A stretch of 64,000 nucleotides of DNA from Pratylenchus scribneri (lineage: Eukaryota; Nematoda; Chromadorea; Rhabditida; Pratylenchidae): NCBI GenBank assembly GCA_030063045.1, contig JAQSEB010000015.1:558001-622000 (forward strand), given 5' to 3'. Of this stretch, positions 38,923-53,445 are shown one piece after another. The notes below the pieces were generated by a model. It was not told the DNA's origin. It made no database searches and was given only the letters and a program-made list of their open reading frames with translations. The first letter of the stretch is position 1; each line of letters starts with the position of its first letter. A program made the translations under genes and the position numbers.

Positions 38923-41825
38923 TAATATAACCTCATATTGATTTTTTATGAATTTCTAAAAATTGGCCACAAATTCAATTATATACCTAGGGTATATTTG
39001 ACATGTTTTGGACTCGGATTTGAATTTTTTGAAATTCTTTTAATAGTATCATATTCTCCATCAAAAAATACAGTCCTATATTTTTTATTTTATTAATATA
39101 ACCTCATATTGATTTTTTATGAATTTCTAAAAATTGGCCACAAATTCAATTATATGCCTAGGGTATATTTGACAAGTTTTGGACTCGGATTTGAATTTTT
39201 TGAAATTCTTTTAATAGTATCATATTCTCCATCAAAAATACAGTCCTATATTTTTTATTTTATTAATATAACCTCATATTGATTTTTTATGAATTTCTAA
39301 AAATTGGCCACAAATTCAATTATATGCCTAGGGTATATTTGACAAGTTTTGGACTCGGATTTGAATTTTTTGAAATTCTTTTAATAGAATCATATTCTCC
39401 ATCAAAAAATACAGTCCTATATTTTTTATTTTATTAATATAACCTCATATTGATTTTTTATGAATTTCTAAAAAATGGCCACAAATTCAATTATATACCT
39501 AGGGTATATTTGACATGTTTTGGACTCGGATTTGAATTTTTTGTAATTCTTTTTATAGATTCATATTCTCCATCGAAAATACAGTCCTATATTTTTTATT
39601 TTGTTAATATACCCTCATATTGATTTTTTACGAGTTTCTAAAAAATGGCCACAAATTCAAATATATGCCTAGGGTATATTTGACATGTTTTGGACTCGGA
39701 TTTGAATTTTTTGAAATTCTTTTAATAGAATCATATTCTCCATCAAAAAATACAGTCCTATATTTTTTATTTTATTAATATAACCTCATATTGATTTTTT
39801 ACGAGTTTCTAAAAAATGGCCACAAATTCAAATATATGCCTAGGGTATATTTGACATGTTTTGGACTCGGATTTGAATTTTTTGAAATTCTTTTAATAGT
39901 ATCATATTCTCCATCAAAAAATACAGTCCTATATTTTTTATTTTATTAATATAACCTCATATTGATTTTTTATGAATTTCTAAAAATTGGCCACAAATTC
40001 AATTATATGCCTAGGGTATATTTGACATGTTTTGGACTCGGATTTGAATTTTTTGAAATTCTTTTAATAGTATCATATTCTCCATCAAAAATACAGTCCT
40101 ATATTTTTTATTTTATTAATATAACCTCATATTGATTTTTTATGAATTTCTAAAAATTGGCCACAAATTCAATTATATGCCTAGGGTATATTTGACAAGT
40201 TTTGGACTCGGATTTGAATTTTTTGAAATTCTTTTAATAGAATCATATTCTCCATCAAAAAATACAGTCCTATATTTTTTATTTTATTAATATAACCTCA
40301 TATTGATTTTTTATGAATTTCTAAAAAATGGCCACAAATTCAATTATATACCTAGGGTATATTTGACATGTTTTAGTTCTAGATTTGAATTTTTTGTAAT
40401 TCTTTTTATAGATTCATATTCTCCATCGAAAATACAGTCCTATATTTTTTATTTTATTAATATAACCTCATATTGATTTTTTACGAGTTTCTAAAAAATG
40501 GCCACAAATTCAAATATATGCCTAGGGTATATTTGACATGTTTTGGACTCGGATTTGAATTTTTTGAAATTCTTTTAATAGAATCATATTCTCCATCAAA
40601 AAATACAGTCCTATATTTTTTATTTTATTAATATAACCTCATATTGATTTTTTACGAGTTTCTAAAAAATGGCCACAAATTCAAATATATGCCTAGGGTA
40701 TATTTGACATGTTTTGGACTCGGATTTGAATTTTTTGAAATTCTTTTAATAGTATCATATTCTCCATCAAAAAATACAGTCCTATATTTTTTATTTTATT
40801 AATATAACCTCATATTGATTTTTTATGAATTTCTAAAAATTGGCCACAAATTCAATTATATGCCTAGGGTATATTTGACATGTTTTGGACTCGGATTTGA
40901 ATTTTTTGAAATTCTTTTAATAGTATCATATTCTCCATCAAAAAATACAGTCCTATATTTTTTATTTTATTAATATAACCTCATATTGATTTTTTATGAA
41001 TTTCTAAAAATTGGCCACAAATTCAATTATATACCTAGGGTATATTTGACATGTTTTGGACTCGGATTTGAATTTTTTGTAATTCTTTTTATAGATTCAT
41101 ATTCTCCATCAAAAAATACAGTCCTATATTTTTTATTTTATTAATATAACCTCATATTGATTTTTTATGAATTTCTAAAAAATGGCCACAAATTCAATTA
41201 TATACCTAGGGTATATTTGACATGTTTTGGACTCGGATTTGAATTTTTTGAAATTCTTTTAATAGTATCATATTCTCCATCAAAAAATACAGTCCTATAT
41301 TTTTTATTTTATTAATATAACCTCATATTGATTTTTTATGAATTTCTAAAAATTGGCCACAAATTCAATTATATGCCTAGGGTATATTTGACAAGTTTTG
41401 GACTCGGATTTGAATTTTTTGAAATTCTTTTAATAGTATCATATTCTCCATCAAAAAATACAGTCCTATATTTTTTATTTTATTAATATAACCTCATATT
41501 GATTTTTTATGAATTTCTAAAAATTGGCCACAAATTCAATTATATGCCTAGGGTATATTTGACAAGTTTTGGACTCGGATTTGAATTTTTTGTAATTCTT
41601 TTTATAGATTCATATTCTCCATCAAAAAATACAGTCCTCTATTTTTTATTTTATTAATATAACCTCATATTGATTTTTTATGAATTTCTAAAAAATGGCC
41701 ACAAATTCAATTATATGCCTAGGGTATATTTGACAAGTTTTGGACTCGGATTTGAATTTTTTGAAATTCTTTTAATAGTATCATATTCTCCATCAAAAAA
41801 TACAGTCCTATATTTTTTATTTTAT
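38923..41825 (+). repeat. 3,927-bp higher-order repeat, copy B (17 monomers)
   Basis: 2,903 bp, same length as 34996-37898 and the same monomer order. The third copy of the six-monomer module lies at 39776-40799. The match fails after about 41770, where copy B has GTATCATATT and copy A has AATCATATT; the next unit is then ordinary rather than H. The module is not doubled in this copy. Confidence 0.87.
39776..40799 (+). repeat. Six-monomer module, copy 3
   Basis: 1,024 bp; copy 1 maps to it at +3,927 and copy 2 at +1,877. All diagnostic units are present: H, short CATCAAAAATAC, g, T/CATCGAAAATAC with TTTTATTAATATAACC end, H, H. Confidence 0.88.
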
Positions 41826-44800
41826 TAATATAACCTCATATTGATTTTTTATGAATTTCTAAAAATTGGCCACAAATTCAATTATATGCCTAGGGTATAT
41901 TTGACAAGTTTTGGACTCGGATTTGAATTTTTTGAAATTCTTTTAATAGAATCATATTCTCCATCAAAAAATACAGTCCTATATTTTTTATTTTATTAAT
42001 ATAACCTCATATTGATTTTTTATGAATTTCTAAAAAATGGCCACAAATTCAATTATATACCTAGGGTATATTTGACATGTTTTAGTTCTAGATTTGAATT
42101 TTTTGTAATTCTTTTTATAGATTCATATTCTCCATCGAAAATACAGTCCTATATTTTTTATTTTGTTAATATACCCTCATATTGATTTTTTACGAGTTTC
42201 TAAAAAATGGCCACAAATTCAAATATATGCCTAGGGTATATTTGACATGTTTTGGACTCGGATTTGAATTTTTTGAAATTCTTTTAATAGTATCATATTC
42301 TCCATCAAAAAATACAGTCCTATATTTTTTATTTTATTAATATAACCTCATATTGATTTTTTATGAATTTCTAAAAATTGGCCACAAATTCAATTATATG
42401 CCTAGGGTATATTTGACAAGTTTTGGGACTCGGATTTGAATTTTTTGAAATTCTTTTAATAGAATCATATTCTCCATCAAAAAATACAGTCCTATATTTT
42501 TTATTTTATTAATATAACCTCATATTGATTTTTTATGAATTTCTAAAAAATGGCCACAAATTCAATTATATACCTAGGGTATATTTGACAAGTTTTGGAC
42601 TCGGATTTGAATTTTTTGAAATTCTTTTAATAGAATCATATTCTCCATCAAAAAATACAGTCCTATATTTTTTATTTTATTAATATAACCTCATATTGAT
42701 TTTTTATGAATTTCTAAAAAATGGCCACAAATTCAATTATATGCCTAGGGTATATTTGACAAGTTTTGGACTCGGATTTGAATTTTTTGAAATTCTTTTA
42801 ATAGAATCATATTCTCCATCAAAAAATACAGTCCTATATTTTTTATTTTATTAATATAACCTCATATTGATTTTTTATGAATTTCTAAAAAATGGCCACA
42901 AATTCAATTATATACCTAGGGTATATTTGACATGTTTTGGACTCGGATTTGAATTTTTTGTAATTCTTTTTATAGATTCATATTCTCCATCAAAAAATAC
43001 AGTCCTATATTTTTTATTTTATTAATATAACCTCATATTGATTTTTTATGAATTTCTAAAAAATGGCCACAAATTCAATTATATACCTAGGGTATATTTG
43101 ACATGTTTTGGACTCGGATTTGAATTTTTTGAAATTCTTTTAATAGTATCATATTCTCCATCAAAAAATACAGTCCTATATTTTTTATTTTATTAATATA
43201 ACCTCATATTGATTTTTTATGAATTTCTAAAAATTGGCCACAAATTCAATTATATGCCTAGGGTATATTTGACATGTTTTGGACTCGGATTTGAATTTTT
43301 TGAAATTCTTTTAATAGTATCATATTCTCCATCAAAAAATACAGTCCTATATTTTTTATTTTATTAATATAACCTCATATTGATTTTTTATGAATTTCTA
43401 AAAATTGGCCACAAATTCAATTATATGCCTAGGGTATATTTGACAAGTTTTGGACTCGGATTTGAATTTTTTGAAATTCTTTTAATAGTATCATATTCTC
43501 CATCAAAAAATACAGTCCTATATTTTTTATTTTATTAATATAACCTCATATTGATTTTTTATGAATTTCTAAAAATTGGCCACAAATTCAATTATATGCC
43601 TAGGGTATATTTGACAAGTTTTGGACTCGGATTTGAATTTTTTGAAATTCTTTTAATAGAATCATATTCTCCATCAAAAAATACAGTCCTATATTTTTTA
43701 TTTTATTAATATAACCTCATATTGATTTTTTATGAATTTCTAAAAATTGGCCACAAATTCAATTATATACCTAGGGTATATTTGACATGTTTTGGACTCG
43801 GATTTGAATTTTTTGTAATTCTTTTTATAGATTCATATTCTCCATCAAAAAATACAGTCCTATATTTTTTATTTTATTAATATAACCTCATATTGATTTT
43901 TTATGAATTTCTAAAAAATGGCCACAAATTCAATTATATACCTAGGGTATATTTGACATGTTTTAGTTCTAGATTTGAATTTTTTGTAATTCTTTTTATA
44001 GAATCATATTCTCCATCAAAAAATACAGTCCTATATTTTTTATTTTATTAATATAACCTCATATTGATTTTTTATGAATTTCTAAAAATTGGCCACAAAT
44101 TCAATTATATGCCTAGGGTATATTTGACATGTTTTGGACTCGGATTTGAATTTTTTGAAATTCTTTTAATAGTATTATATTCTCCATCAAAAAATACAGT
44201 CCTATATTTTTTATTTTATTAATATAACCTCATATTGATTTTTTATGAATTTCTAAAAATTGGCCACAAATTCAATTATATGCCTAGGGTATATTTGACA
44301 AGTTTTGGACTCGGATTTGAATTTTTTGAAATTCTTTTAATAGTATCATATTCTCCATCAAAAAATACAGTCCTATATTTTTTATTTTATTAATATAACC
44401 TCATATTGATTTTTTATGAATTTCTAAAAATTGGCCACAAATTCAATTATATGCCTAGGGTATATTTGACAAGTTTTGGACTCGGATTTGAATTTTTTGA
44501 AATTCTTTTAATAGAATCATATTCTCCATCAAAAAATACAGTCCTATATTTTTTATTTTATTAATATAACCTCATATTGATTTTTTATGAATTTCTAAAA
44601 AATGGCCACAAATTCAATTATATACCTAGGGTATATTTGACATGTTTTAGTTCTAGATTTGAATTTTTTGTAATTCTTTTTATAGATTCATATTCTCCAT
44701 CGAAAATACAGTCCTATATTTTTTATTTTGTTAATATACCCTCATATTGATTTTTTACGAGTTTCTAAAAAATGGCCACAAATTCAAATATATGCCTAGG

Positions 44801-47800
44801 GTATATTTGACATGTTTTGGACTCGGATTTGAATTTTTTGAAATTCTTTTAATAGAATCATATTCTCCATCAAAAAATACAGTCCTATATTTTTTATTTT
44901 ATTAATATAACCTCATATTGATTTTTTACGAGTTTCTAAAAAATGGCCACAAATTCAAATATATGCCTAGGGTATATTTGACATGTTTTGGACTCGGATT
45001 TGAATTTTTTGAAATTCTTTTAATAATATCATATTCTCCATCAAAAAATACAGTCCTATATTTTTTATTTTATTAATATAACCTCATATTGATTTTTTAT
45101 GAATTTCTAAAAATTGGCCACAAATTCAATTATATGCCTAGGGTATATTTGACAAGTTTTGGACTCGGATTTGAATTTTTTGAAATTCTTTTAATAGAAT
45201 CATATTCTCCATCAAAAAATACAGTCCTATATTTTTTATTTTATTAATATAACCTCATATTGATTTTTTATGAATTTCTAAAAATTGGCCACAAATTCAA
45301 TTATATACCTAGGGTATATTTGACATGTTTTGGACTCGGATTTGAATTTTTTGTAATTCTTTTTATAGATTCATATTCTCCATCAAAAAATACAGTCCTA
45401 TATTTTTTATTTTATTAATATAACCTCATATTGATTTTTTATGAATTTCTAAAAAATGGCCACAAATTCAATTATATACCTAGGGTATATTTGACATGTT
45501 TTGGACTCGGATTTGAATTTTTTGTAATTCTTTTTATAGAATCATATTCTCCATCAAAAAATACAGTCCTATATTTTTTATTTTATTAATATAACCTCAT
45601 ATTGATTTTTTATGAATTTCTAAAAATTGGCCACAAATTCAATTATATGCCTAGGGTATATTTGACATGTTTTGGACTCGGATTTGTATTTTTTGAAATT
45701 CTTTTAATAGTATCATATTCTCCATCAAAAAATACAGTCCTATATTTTTTATTTTATTAATATAACCTCATATTGATTTTTTATGAATTTCTAAAAATTG
45801 GCCACAAATTCAATTATATACCTAGGGTATATTTGACATGTTTTGGACTCGGATTTGAATTTTTTGTAATTCTTTTTATAGATTCATATTCTCCATCAAA
45901 AAATACAGTCCTATATTTTTTATTTTATTAATATAACCTCATATTGATTTTTTATGAATTTCTAAAAATTGGCCACAAATTCAATTATATACCTAGGGTA
46001 TATTTGACATGTTTTAGTTCTAGATTTGAATTTTTTGTAATTCTTTTTATAGAATCATATTCTCCATCAAAAAATACAGTCCTATATTTTTTATTTTATT
46101 AATATAACCTCATATTGATTTTTTATGAATTTCTAAAAATTGGCCACAAATTCAATTATATGCCTAGGGTATATTTGACATGTTTTGGACTCGGATTTGA
46201 ATTTTTTGAAATTCTTTTAATAGTATCATATTCTCCATCAAAAAATACAGTCCTATATTTTTTATTTTATTAATATAACCTCATATTGATTTTTTATGAA
46301 TTTCTAAAAATTGGCCACAAATTCAATTATATGCCTAGGGTATATTTGACAAATTTTGGACTCGGATTTGAATTTTTTGAAATTCTTTTAATAGTATCAT
46401 ATTCTCCATCAAAAAATACAGTCCTATATTTTTTATTTTATTAATATAACCTCATATTGATTTTTTATGAATTTCTAAAAATTGGCCACAAATTCAATTA
46501 TATGCCTAGGGTATATTTGACAAGTTTTGGACTCGGATTTGAATTTTTTGAAATTCTTTTAATAGAATCATATTCTCCATCAAAAAATACAGTCCTATAT
46601 TTTTTATTTTATTAATATAACCTCATATTGATTTTTTATGAATTTCTAAAAATTGGCCACAAATTCAATTATATACCTAGGGTATATTTGACATGTTTTG
46701 GACTCGGATTTGAATTTTTTGTAATTCTTTTTATAGATTCATATTCTCCATCAAAAAATACAGTCCTATATTTTTTATTTTATTAATATAACCTCATATT
46801 GATTTTTTATGAATTTCTAAAAAATGGCCACAAATTCAATTATATACCTAGGGTATATTTGACATGTTTTAGTTCTAGATTTGAATTTTTTGTAATTCTT
46901 TTTATAGAATCATATTCTCCATCAAAAAATACAGTCCTATATTTTTTATTTTATTAATATAACCTCATATTGATTTTTTATGAATTTCTAAAAATTGGCC
47001 ACAAATTCAATTATATGCCTAGGGTATATTTGACATGTTTTGGACTCGGATTTGAATTTTTTGAAATTCTTTTAATAGTATCATATTCTCCATCAATAAA
47101 TACAGTCCTATATTTTTTATTTTATTAATATAACCTCATATTGATTTTTTATGAATTTCTAAAAATTGGCCACAAATTCAATTATATGCCTAGGGTATAT
47201 TTGACAAGTTTTGGACTCGGATTTGAATTTTTTGAAATTCTTTTAATAGAATCATATTCTCCATCAAAAAATACAGTCCTATATTTTTTATTTTATTAAT
47301 ATAACCTCATATTGATTTTTTATGAATTTCTAAAAATTGGCCACAAATTCAATTATATACCTAGGGTATATTTGACATGTTTTGGACTCGGATTTGAATT
47401 TTTTGTAATTCTTTTTATAGATTCATATTCTCCATCAAAAAATACAGTCCTATATTTTTTATTTTATTAATATAACCTCATATTGATTTTTTATGAATTT
47501 CTAAAAAATGGCCACAAATTCAATTATATACCTAGGGTATATTTGACATATTTTAGTTCTAGATTTGAATTTTTTGTAATTCTTTTTATAGAATCATATT
47601 CTCCATCAAAAAATACAGTCCTATATTTTTTATTTTATTAATATAACCTCATATTGATTTTTTATGAATTTCTAAAAATTGGCCACAAATTCAATTATAT
47701 GCCTAGGGTATATTTGACATGTTTTGGACTCGGATTTGAATTTTTTGAAATTCTTTTAATAGTATCATATTCTCCATCAAAAATACAGTCCTATATTTTT

Positions 47801-48833
47801 TATTTTATTAATATAACCTCATATTGATTTTTTATGAATTTCTAAAAATTGGCCACAAATTCAATTATATGCCTAGGGTATATTTGACAAGTTTTGGACT
47901 CGGATTTGAATTTTTTGAAATTCTTTTAATAGTATCATATTCTCCATCAAAAAATACAGTCCTATATTTTTTATTTTATTAATATAACCTCATATTGATT
48001 TTTTATGAATTTCTAAAAAATGGCCACAAATTCAATTATATACCTAGGGTATATTTGACATGTTTTAGTTCTAGATTTGAATTTTTTGTAATTCTTTTTA
48101 TAGATTCATATTCTCCATCGAAAATACAGTCCTATATTTTTTATTTTGTTAATATACCCTCATATTGATTTTTTACGAGTTTCTAAAAAATGGCCACAAA
48201 TTCAAATATATGCCTAGGGTATATTTGACATGTTTTGGACTCGGATTTGAATTTTTTGAAATTCTTTTAATAGTATCATATTCTCCATCAAAAAATACAG
48301 TCCTATATTTTTTATTTTATTAATATAACCTCATATTGATTTTTTATGAATTTCTAAAAATTGGCCACAAATTCAATTATATGCCTAGGGTATATTTGAT
48401 ATGTTTTGGACTCGGATTTGAATTTTTTGTAATTCTTTTTATAGATTCATATTCTCCATCAAAAAATACAGTCCTATATTTTTTATTTTATTAATATAAC
48501 CTCATATTGATTTTTTATGAATTTCTAAAAAATGGCCACAAATTCAATTATATACCTAGGGTATATTTGACATGTTTTAGTTCTAGATTTGAATTTTTTG
48601 TAATTCTTTTTATAGAATCATATTCTCCATCAAAAAATACAGTCCTATATTTTTTATTTTATTAATATACCCTCATATTGATTTTTTATGAATTTCTAAA
48701 AATTGGCCACAAATTCAATTATATGCCTAGGGTATATTTGACAAGTTTTGGACTCGGATTTGAATTTTTTGAAATTCTTTTAATAGAATCATATTCTCCA
48801 TCAAAAAATACAGTCCTATATTTTTTATTTTAT

Positions 48834-49173
48834 TAATATAACCTCATATTGATTTTTTATGAATTTCTAAAAAATGGCCACAAATTCAATTATATGCCTA
48901 GGGTATATTTGACATGTTTTAGTTCTAGATTTGAATTTTTTGTAATTCTTTTTATAGATTCATATTCTCCATCGAAAATACAGTCCTATATTTTTTATTT
49001 TATTAATATAACCTCATATTGATTTTTTATGAATTTCTAAAAAATGGCCACAAATTCAATTATATGCCTAGGGTATATTTGACATGTTTTATTTCTAGAT
49101 TTGAATTTTTTGTATTTCTTTTTATAGATTCATATTCTCCATCGAAAATACAGTCCTATATTTTTTATTTTGT
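48834..49173 (+). repeat. Tandem pair of T/CATCGAAAATAC monomers, 170 bp each
   Basis: The only place where two CATCGAAAATAC units are adjacent. Both have AAAAAATGG with ATATGCC, an uncommon pairing. The second has private changes (TTTTATTTCTAG near 49088, GTATTTC near 49112), and the following H unit has GATTATTTACGAG near 49193. A single-monomer duplication followed by divergence fits. Confidence 0.85.
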
Positions 49174-51566
49174 TAATATACCCTCATATTGATTATTTAC
49201 GAGTTTCTAAAAAATGGCCACAAATTCAAATATATGCCTAGGGTATATTTGACATGTTTTGGACTCGGATTTGAATTTTTTGAAATTCTTTTAATAGAAT
49301 CATATTCTCCATCAAAAAATACAGTCCTATATTTTTTATTTTATTAATATAACCTCATATTGATTTTTTACGAGTTTCTAAAAAATGGCCACAAATTCAA
49401 ATATATGCCTAGGGTATATTTGACATGTTTTGGACTCGGATTTGAATTTTTTGAAATTCTTTTAATAGTATCATATTCTCCATCAAAAAATACAGTCCTA
49501 TATTTTTTATTTTATTAATATAACCTCATATTGATTTTTTATGAATTTCTAAAAATTGGCCACAAATTCAATTATATGCCTAGGGTATATTTGACATGTT
49601 TTGGACTCGGATTTGAATTTTTTGAAATTCTTTTAATAGTATCATATTCTCCATCAAAAAATACAGTCCTATATTTTTTATTTTATTAATATAACCTCAT
49701 ATTGATTTTTTATGAATTTCTAAAAATTGGCCACAAATTCAATTATATACCTAGGGTATATTTGACATGTTTTGGACTCGGATTTGAATTTTCTGTAATT
49801 CTTTTTATAGATTCATATTCTCCATCAAAAAATACAGTCCTATATTTTTTATTTTATTAATATAACCTCATATTGATTTTTTATGAATTTCTAAAAAATG
49901 GCCACAAATTCAATTATATACCTAGGGTATATTTGACATGTTTTAGTTCTAGATTTGAATTTTTTGTAATTCTTTTTATGGAATCATATTCTCCATCAAA
50001 AAATACAGTCCTATATTTTTTATTTTATTAATATAACCTCATATTGATTTTTTATGAATTTCTAAAAATTGGCCACAAATTCAATTATATGCCTAGGGTA
50101 TATTTGACATGTTTTGGACTCGGATTTGAATTTTTTGAAATTCTTTTAATAGTATCATATTCTCCATCAAAAAATACAGTCCTATATTTTTTATTTTATT
50201 AATATAACCTCATATTGATTTTTTATGAATTTCTAAAAATTGGCCACAAATTCAATTATATGCCTAGGGTATATTTGACAAGTTTTGGACTCGGATTTGA
50301 ATTTTTTGAAATTCTTTTAATAGTATCATATTCTCCATCAAAAAATACAGTCCTATATTTTTTATTTTATTAATATAACCTCATATTGATTTTTTATGAA
50401 TTTCTAAAAATTGGCCACAAATTCAATTATATGCCTAGGGTATATTTGACAAGTTTTGGACTCGGATTTGAATTTTTTGAAATTCTTTTAATAGAATCAT
50501 ATTCTCCATCAAAAAATACAGTCCTATATTTTTTATTTTATTAATATAACCTCATATTGATTTTTTATGAATTTCTAAAAAATGGCCACAAATTCAATTA
50601 TATACCTAGGGTATATTTGACATGTTTTAGTTCTAGATTTGAATTTTTTGTAATTCTTTTTATAGATTCATATTCTCCATCGAAAATACAGTCCTATATT
50701 TTTTATTTTGTTAATATACCCTCATATTGATTTTTTACGAGTTTCTAAAAAATGGCCACAAATTCAAATATATGCCTAGGGTATATTTGACATGTTTTGG
50801 ACTCGGATTTGAATTTTTTGAAATTCTTTTAATAGTATCATATTCTCCATCAAAAAATACAGTCCTATATTTTTTATTTTATTAATATAACCTCATATTG
50901 ATTTTTTATGAATTTCTAAAAATTGGCCACAAATTCAATTATATGCCTAGGGTATATTTGACATGTTTTGGACTCGGATTTGAATTTTTTGAAATTCTTT
51001 TAATAGTATCATATTCTCCATCAAAAAATACAGTCCTATATTTTTTATTTTATTAATATAACCTCATATTGATTTTTTACGAGTTTCTAAAAAATGGCCA
51101 CAAATTCAAATATATGCCTAGGGTATATTTGACATGTTTTGGACTCGGATTTGAATTTTTTGAAATTCTTTTAATAGAATCATATTCTCCATCAAAAAAT
51201 ACAGTCCTATATTTTTTATTTTATTAATATAACCTCATATTGATTTTTTACGAGTTTCTAAAAAATGGCCACAAATTCAAATATATGCCTAGGGTATATT
51301 TGACATGTTTTGGACTCGGATTTGAATTTTTTGAAATTCTTTTAATAGAATCATATTCTCCATCAAAAAATACAGTCCTATATTTTTTATTTTATTAATA
51401 TAACCTCATATTGATTTTTTATGAATTTCTAAAAATTGGCCACAAATTCAATTATATGCCTAGGGTATATTTGACATGTTTTGGACTCGGATTTGAATTT
51501 TTTGAAATTCTTTTAATAGAATCATATTCTCCATCAAAAAATACAGTCCTATATTTTTTATTTTAT

Positions 51567-52592
51567 TAATATAACCTCATATTGATTTTTTATGAATTTC
51601 TAAAAATTGGCCACAAATTCAATTATATGCCTAGGGTATATTTGACAAGTTTTGGACTCGGATTTGAATTTTTTGAAATTCTTTTAATAGTATCATATTC
51701 TCCATCAAAAAATACAGTCCTATATTTTTTATTTTATTAATATAACCTCATATTGATTTTTTATGAATTTCTAAAAATTGGCCACAAATTCAATTATATG
51801 CCTAGGGTATATTTGACAAGTTTTGGACTCGGATTTGAATTTTTTGAAATTCTTTTAATAGTATCATATTCTCCATCAAAAAATACAGTCCTATATTTTT
51901 TATTTTATTAATATAACCTCATATTGATTTTTTATGAATTTCTAAAAATTGGCCACAAATTCAATTATATGCCTAGAGTATATTTGACAAGTTTTGGACT
52001 CGGATTTGAATTTTTTGAAATTCTTTTAATAGAATCATATTCTCCATCAAAAAATACAGTCCTATATTTTTTATTTTATTAATATAACCTCATATTGATT
52101 TTTTATGAATTTCTAAAAATTGGCCACAAATTCAATTATATGCCTAGGGTATATTTGACAAGTTTTGGACTCGGATTTGAATTTTTTGAAATTCTTTTAA
52201 TAGAATCATATTCTCCATCAAAAAATACAGTCCTATATTTTTTATTTTATTAATATAACCTCATATTGATTTTTTATGAATTTCTAAAAATTGGCCACAA
52301 ATTCAATTATATGCCTAGAGTATATTTGACAAGTTTTGGACTCGGATTTGAATTTTTTGAAATTCTTTTAATAGAATCATATTCTCCATCAAAAAATACA
52401 GTCCTATATTTTTTATTTTATTAATATAACCTCATATTGATTTTTTATGAATTTCTAAAAATTGGCCACAAATTCAATTATATGCCTAGGGTATATTTGA
52501 CAAGTTTTGGACTCGGATTTGAATTTTTTGAAATTCTTTTAATAGTATCATATTCTCCATCAAAAAATACAGTCCTATATTTTTTATTTTAT
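51567..52592 (+). repeat. Run of six consecutive g (ACAAG) monomers
   Basis: 1,026 bp of uninterrupted ACAAG/GGACTCGG units. Units 51909 and 52251 share GCCTAGAGTATATT (G69A, which destroys CCTAGG) with AATCATATT and are exactly 342 bp apart, so the run contains a duplicated dimer. Confidence 0.85.
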
Positions 52593-53445
52593 TAATATAA
52601 CCTCATATTGATTTTTTATGAATTTCTAAAAAATGGCCACAAATTCAATTATATACCTAGGGTATATTTGACATGTTTTAGTTCTAGATTTGAATTTTTT
52701 GTAATTCTTTTTATAGATTCATATTCTCCATCGAAAATACAGTCCTATATTTTTTATTTTGTTAATATACCCTCATATTGATTTTTTACGAGTTTCTAAA
52801 AAATGGCCACAAATTCAAATATATGCCTAGGGTATATTTGACAAGTTTTGGACTCGGATTTGAATTTTTTGAAATTCTTTTAATAGAATCATATTCTCCA
52901 TCAAAAAATACAGTCCTATATTTTTTATTTTATTAATATAACCTCATATTGATTTTTTATGAATTTCTAAAAAATGGCCACAAATTCAATTATATACCTA
53001 GGGTATATTTGACATGTTTTAGTTCTAGATTTGAATTTTTTGTAATTCTTTTTATAGATTCATATTCTCCATCGAAAATACAGTCCTATATTTTTTATTT
53101 TGTTAATATACCCTCATATTGATTTTTTACGAGTTTCTAAAAAATGGCCACAAATTCAAATATATGCCTAGGGTATATTTGACATGTTTTGGACTCGGAT
53201 TTGAATTTTTTGAAATTCTTTTAATAGTATCATATTCTCCATCAAAAAATACAGTCCTATATTTTTTAATTTATTAATATAACCTCATATTGATTTTTTA
53301 TGAATTTCTAAAAATTGGCCACAAATTCAATTATATGCCTAGGGTATATTTGACAAGTTTTGGACTCGGATTTGAATTTTTTGAAATTCTTTTAATAGTA
53401 TCATATTCTCCATCAAAAAATACAGTCCTATATTTTTTATTTTAT

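Larger units (their letters stand above)
41826..53445 (+). repeat. Mixed G/g/T/H array, 68 monomers
   Basis: 11,620 bp, 68 monomers minus 8. The balance is explained by eight CATCGAAAATAC units (42137, 44702, 48120, 48974, 49144, 50682, 52733, 53074), one 1-bp loss (CATCAAAAATAC near 47780) and one 1-bp gain (TTTTGGGACTCGG near 42423). The CATCGAAAATAC unit is nearly always T and is usually followed by TTTTGTTAATATACCC and an H unit, a three-part haplotype. Private changes include GATTTGTATTT near 45685, CAAATTTTGGAC near 46351, ACATATTTTAG near 47549 and CATCAATAAATAC near 47095. No gene or foreign insert is visible. Confidence 0.88.
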
